NCBI GenBank assembly: GCA_038212215.1
Contig: JBBQUT010000022.1
Span: 1-64,000 of the forward strand
Source: JALZAI01 sp038212215
GTDB taxonomy: Bacteria; Actinomycetota; Actinomycetes; Mycobacteriales; Jatrophihabitantaceae
Length of the DNA: 64,000 bases
Direction: 5' to 3'
Shown here: positions 60,985-64,000 of the stretch, piece by piece
Numbering within the stretch: the stretch's first letter is position 1
Layout of the letters: every line of letters begins with the position of its first letter
Position numbers and translations under genes: made by a program
Notes under the pieces: generated by a model
Told to the model about the DNA's origin: nothing
What the model saw: only the letters and a program-made list of their open reading frames with translations
Database searches by the model: none

Positions 60985-61148
60985 CTCAAGCAGCGTGTCT
61001 CGGCTGCATCCCGCTCACCGAGGCAGTAGTCACCGCAATACGCCCTGACTCCGTCCGCCCGGGATGGCGCGGGTGCTCAAGAACGTCAGCCGCCCGTGGT
61101 GGGCCGTCAGTCGGGCGGCGGCACTTCAGGCAAAGGCGTGCATCGCAT

Positions 61149-61919
61149 TCAGTTGGTAGCACCGGGTCCGGGCCGGTGAGTGAAAAGTCTGCCGAAGCCG
61201 GTGATCGGGAACCGATGGTCGGTGTGGGCCAGCAGTTCCCAGAGCAGAACTTGGTTGGCAGTGAGGACGGGGCGGTCGAGCAGCGCTTCTAGCGGGTCGA
61301 TCGCTTCCACGACGCGGAAGCCGTTGCCGCCGATAAAGACCGCGTCAGCGGCGTCCTCGACGTGCTGTGCCGTCCAGGCACACACGTCCGCCGGGTGGAT
61401 CTCGACTGGATGCTGCGACAGGTCTGCTGATCTAGACGAGACGACGTCGAACCCCTGACTGGCGAAATACGCGGCCCCGAGATCGTTGAAACTGGGGTCG
61501 AACCACGGCGCGCCTATCACGGCCACCCGCCGCACCCCGAGCATGTGAAGGGCGCGCACCGCTGCCGCGCTGGTGGCCGCCGCCGGACGTCCTGTCAGCT
61601 CGGATAACCGCGACAGCATCTCCCGTTCGGCGTCGAAGCCGATGACGTAGCCGGAAGTGGTCGAGGCATAACCGACGACCTCGATCGGCTCGGCGCCTAG
61701 CGCGTGCGCGGCGCGGTCGAGGAACGGGGCGGCCGTTTGCGCCGCCAATTCGGTGGCCGATGTCGACTCGCGTGTGCCGGCCACGCCCGCGACGCACGCC
61801 AGCCGGGTGACGACGTTTCCGGGCGCCATTGCCGCGAATTCCACCTCTGGGCCGGGCGCCGCGTGCGGCGTCACCACTCCGATCTGGACGGCAGGCCTCG
61901 GCGCCACCCCCGATGTCAC
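61149..61919 (-). CDS. Asp/Glu racemase-fold protein (maleate isomerase/arylmalonate decarboxylase-like)
   Basis: 256 residues, GTG start (VTSGVAPRPAVQIGVVTPH). Two similar half-domains: residues 1-110 with VTPHAAPGPEVEF and VVGYASTTSGYVIG, and residues 120-256 with AAAVRALHMLGVRRVAVIGAPW and DAVFIGGNGFRVVEAIDPLEALLDRPVLTANQVLLWELLA. The layout equals maleate cis-trans isomerase/AMDase. Those enzymes need Cys in the GY-A-C-TSG and LSCG-type loops; here the places read STTSG and GGNGF. The only Cys are in RLACVAG and ADVCAW. Catalysis by the known route is unlikely, so the real role is open. Confidence 0.75.
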   Translation of the reverse strand: MTSGVAPRPAVQIGVVTPHAAPGPEVEFAAMAPGNVVTRLACVAGVAGTRESTSATELAAQTAAPFLDRAAHALGAEPIEVVGYASTTSGYVIGFDAEREMLSRLSELTGRPAAATSAAAVRALHMLGVRRVAVIGAPWFDPSFNDLGAAYFASQGFDVVSSRSADLSQHPVEIHPADVCAWTAQHVEDAADAVFIGGNGFRVVEAIDPLEALLDRPVLTANQVLLWELLAHTDHRFPITGFGRLFTHRPGPGATN

Positions 61920-62320
61920 CCGCCGCCGATCGCGGCGGAGCGAGGTGCCCGACGTCGTACCGCTCCTGCTGGCAGATCATCGCGCTGCGCGTGGCGGGCA
62001 TCCATTCGCGCCAGTCGCCGACCGAGCGGCCCTGGCTGGAACGCCACCATGTCCACCTTTCGTGCGGGGCGAAGAAGAACCCCTCGCTGCGCGTGCAGGC
62101 GCGCCCCCACGTCGGAACCACGCCCGATCACGGACGTCAAATTTCGATGCGCGAGTTGCGGACCCATCGCCGGCGTCAGCGTCAGCGTCAGCGTCAGCAA
62201 CTGATCGTCTCAACCATCGCACACTTCCTCAATCCGCGACGCTAATCGCCCGCAGCAGCCGCGACTACCTTGTCTTCCCGCCCTGGCCGGACGGGGGGAA
62301 TCTCGGCGCGAGGTCGCCGG
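61920..62320. other. Gene-free region with a GCGTCA hexanucleotide repeat
   Basis: About 400 bases. GCGTCA is repeated four times plus GC at 62173-62198. Several minus-strand frames (for example FFFAPHERWTWW and LARMDARHAQRDDL) look coding-like in composition but do not match any family I know and change frame; they may be a decayed gene. Confidence 0.45.
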
Positions 62321-62734
62321 TCAATTGAACTCGGCGACCGTGATGCCGTCGGGATGCCCGGGTGGCCATTGGACTAGCTCAATGCGGTAGCCGTCAGGAT
62401 CGCTGAGCCACGACGTCTTCGGGCCGTCCGGACCGGCGGGGTGCTCGACCGGGTCGGGCAGCAATCCGGCATCTGTCAGCGCATCGACGCAAGTGGCGAT
62501 GTCATCGACCTGGACGACGAGGTGGCTGAAGCCGGAGCCGATCTCCACGGCACCGGCAGCTGGTCGGTGGACGATCTCGAGCGTGACGACCCGCTCATCG
62601 GGAAACTTCAGCATGGTGAGACTGGCGCCGTTGCCGATGTCGACCCGACCGACTTCGCCGTACCCCAGGGTGGCGTAGAAGCTGAGCGAGATCCCCAAAT
62701 CGGTGACGCGATACGCAGTGTGGAGAGTTTTCAT
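62321..62734 (-). CDS. VOC family protein (lactoylglutathione lyase-like)
   Basis: 137 residues from ATG 62734 with a perfect AGGAGG eight bases upstream. MKTLHTAYRVTDLGISLSFYATLGYGEVGRV is the first module, including the His ligand; SGFSHLVVQVDDIATCVDALTDAG and KTSWLSDPDGYRIELVQWPP the second, with the Glu ligand. KFPDERVVTLEIVHRP supplies the middle strand. This matches actinobacterial glyoxalase I-like proteins more closely than resistance-type VOCs. Upstream lies a SnoaL-like gene on the same strand. Confidence 0.88.
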   Translation of the reverse strand: MKTLHTAYRVTDLGISLSFYATLGYGEVGRVDIGNGASLTMLKFPDERVVTLEIVHRPAAGAVEIGSGFSHLVVQVDDIATCVDALTDAGLLPDPVEHPAGPDGPKTSWLSDPDGYRIELVQWPPGHPDGITVAEFN

Positions 62735-62765
62735 CCGCACCACCTCCTTTCTTGAACCGTTGCCC

Positions 62766-63212
62766 TTACGACGGTTCGTGGATTTCGCGATTCTGCGATT
62801 GAGGCTCCGTCAGGGTGTCGGCCTGCCGATGCACCAGTTTCCAATCGCCGTCTTCCAATCGGAAGATCATCGTGACCCGAAGCGCGCCGCGGGCTACTCC
62901 CCGCGCCTCCGTGAGGTTGGACTGGAACCGTTCCAGTTGGAAAACGTAGGCAATATCGGACCCGGCTTCTTTCTCGATCTCTTCGAATGTGCAACTACCT
63001 CCACTGGCGAACCCGTTCGCGGCGAGATCCAAACCCTCTTCAACCTCCTTCCAGCCTCGCCTAAACCCGCCGAACGGGTTGGCGAGCGTGATGTCATCAC
63101 ACCGCGACCAGAGTGCCTTTTCCGGCTCCGGATTGCCCGCGAGGAGAGCCGCTACGGCGCCTTGCGTTCGCTCGACTGCGACACCGAAGTCTGGGTTGGC
63201 AGTTTCCGACAT
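62766..63212 (-). CDS. SnoaL/NTF2-like protein
   Basis: 148 residues from ATG 63212, which has GAGGAGG five bases upstream. Cone-shaped NTF2-like fold: NPEPEKALWSRCDDITLANPFGGFRRGWKEVEEGLDLAA, GSDIAYVFQLERFQ, ALRVTMIFRLEDGDWKLVHRQADTL. Such DUF4440/SnoaL proteins serve as small hydrolases, isomerases or ligand binders. The open frame extends upstream in phase to 63380 and includes a VOC-like N-terminus, but the strong ribosome binding site fixes the start at 63212. The downstream VOC gene is 31 bases away and likely cotranscribed. Confidence 0.87.
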   Translation of the reverse strand: MSETANPDFGVAVERTQGAVAALLAGNPEPEKALWSRCDDITLANPFGGFRRGWKEVEEGLDLAANGFASGGSCTFEEIEKEAGSDIAYVFQLERFQSNLTEARGVARGALRVTMIFRLEDGDWKLVHRQADTLTEPQSQNREIHEPS

Positions 63213-63233
63213 AACATCCTCCTCAAGTTGCAA

Positions 63234-63311
63234 GAGCGCCTCGGCCCAAAAGGCCGCCAACTGTTGCGGCTCTGCGCAGTCGATCGTCACCATCCCGATT
63301 GCCAGACTCAT
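63234..63311 (-). pseudogene. VOC-family N-terminal fragment in phase with the SnoaL gene
   Basis: ATG 63311 reads MSLAIGMVTIDCAEPQQLAAFWAEAL, the conserved opening of VOC_2-type proteins (MxxVTxDCxDPxxLAxFWAxAL). After 26 residues the similarity stops and the SnoaL ribosome binding site begins. The fragment continues in the same frame into the SnoaL gene, giving a possible 24+ residue extension that is probably not translated. Confidence 0.6.
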
Positions 63312-63402
63312 GGCGTCACGGTAGTTCGAAGGCCACTGGGGATCGGTGACCGCGATGAGGCCGGTATGAGCGTTGCACACCGGCGGCTGCGATGCTGGGC
63401 TG

Positions 63403-64000
63403 ATGCACGCTCCCGCTGCTGATGCCTTCGATAGTGCCGCCCGACGGTTCCTCGAAGTCAGCGCCTGCGCGACAGGCCACTATGACGCCCCCGGCCTCGG
63501 TGAGTGGTCCGTGCGCGACCTGCTCGGGCACACCAGCCGGTCGCTGTCGACGGTGGAGACCTACCTCGATGTCGCCAGCACCGACTCTGGCCCGGTGGAC
63601 TTGGCCGATGCCGTGGCGTACTACGTGGCCATTGCCGGCGCCCTGGCTGACACCGCAGCGGTGGTTCAGCGCGGACGCGCCGCCGGCGGCGCGCTCGGCC
63701 AGGACCCGATGGCCGCGTTGAGCGAGCTGGTTGTCCGGGTACCCGAGCGGGTCCGGGCCGCTCCCGCCACCGCCCTGGTGCGCACTCCGTTCGGGACGAT
63801 GACCTTGGCGGGCTACCTCCCGACCCGCACCCTTGAGCTGACGGTGCATACCTGCGATTTGGCGGTCGCCCTCGGCGTCAGCGCCGATGTTCCCCAAGGT
63901 GCGGTAGCCGACGTGTTTGCCGTCATCGGTGGTCTGGCCGCAGTGCAGGGAACAGCATCCGCGGCGCTGCTGGCCTTAACCGGCCGTCGTCCCCTGCCAG
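63403..64000 (+). CDS. Maleylpyruvate isomerase family protein (TIGR03083), 3' end beyond window
   Basis: From ATG 63403 the frame is open to the window end (199 codons). MHAPAADAFDSAARRFLEVS, GLGEWSVRDLLGHTSRSLSTVETYL and RTPFGTMTLAGYLPTRTLELTVHTCDLAVALG are the DinB-like bundle and the central HxxDL motif of mycothiol-dependent maleylpyruvate isomerase-like proteins; GHTSRSL contains a metal-site His. About 30-60 residues remain outside the window. The intact motifs contrast with the broken relative at 41751-42354. Confidence 0.85.
   Translation, partial: MHAPAADAFDSAARRFLEVSACATGHYDAPGLGEWSVRDLLGHTSRSLSTVETYLDVASTDSGPVDLADAVAYYVAIAGALADTAAVVQRGRAAGGALGQDPMAALSELVVRVPERVRAAPATALVRTPFGTMTLAGYLPTRTLELTVHTCDLAVALGVSADVPQGAVADVFAVIGGLAAVQGTASAALLALTGRRPLP

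Noticed and set aside
62173..62198. Four GCGTCA repeats as a possible CRISPR or iteron array
   Set aside because: The units are only six bases, directly adjacent and without spacers; it is a simple microsatellite.

Overview
The window is high-GC DNA with dense, mostly ATG/GTG-started genes, many ATGA/GTGA stop-start overlaps and many start codons placed directly behind a TANNNT box. Its gene families (BTAD/SARP-type and LAL regulators, a DUF222/13E12 fragment, mycothiol-dependent maleylpyruvate isomerase-like proteins, HAAS/PadR pairs, RibD_C-type reductases) point to a soil or environmental actinomycete. I cannot place it below phylum from the sequence alone. No rRNA, tRNA, CRISPR array, transposase or phage gene was seen.

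Layout. 1-4.4 kb is decayed DNA: two gene fragments joined head to head, then a SARP-type regulator carrying seven frameshifts. 4.4-9.6 kb is a signalling and export block: ABC permease and ATPase, a sensor-domain membrane protein, a CPBP protease, and divergent histidine kinase and response regulator genes. 9.8-21.7 kb is the most interesting part: an AraC-family regulator followed by a tight operon whose first four genes have the order and sizes of an acetophenone carboxylase core (two HyuA-like subunits around a small zinc-ribbon subunit, then a HyuB-like subunit). After them come a small fifth protein, a feruloyl-CoA-synthase-like ligase, a thiolase and a MaoC hydratase. Together these could carboxylate a (probably aromatic) ketone to a beta-keto acid, activate it with CoA and split off acetyl-CoA.

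21.8-32.1 kb holds single genes (MOSC protein, TetR, VOC protein, lipase-like hydrolase), a three-gene ABC export operon, a mannitol-dehydrogenase-family oxidoreductase and a LarA-like nickel-pincer racemase/epimerase homologue. 32.3-39.1 kb has a LAL regulator, an EmrB/QacA-type MFS exporter, a membrane alpha/beta hydrolase and a thioredoxin-reductase-like flavoprotein. 39.5-41.0 kb encodes a Tat-exported PhoD-like phosphatase. 42.5-49.7 kb is a short-chain acyl-CoA module around a divergent promoter region: 3-hydroxyacyl-CoA dehydrogenase and an extended CoA-transferase leftward; acyl-CoA ligase, acyl-CoA dehydrogenase and an acetate transporter rightward.

50.3-64 kb contains a GH15 glycosidase, two secreted propeller-like proteins, small regulator pairs (PadR/HAAS, membrane protein/winged helix), a tandem set of RibD_C reductases of which only the last is whole, an Asp/Glu-racemase-fold protein without its catalytic cysteines, and small VOC, SnoaL and maleylpyruvate-isomerase-like genes. 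Broken genes recur across the window (about twelve), and most have lost an internal or terminal block rather than being hit by a visible mobile element.
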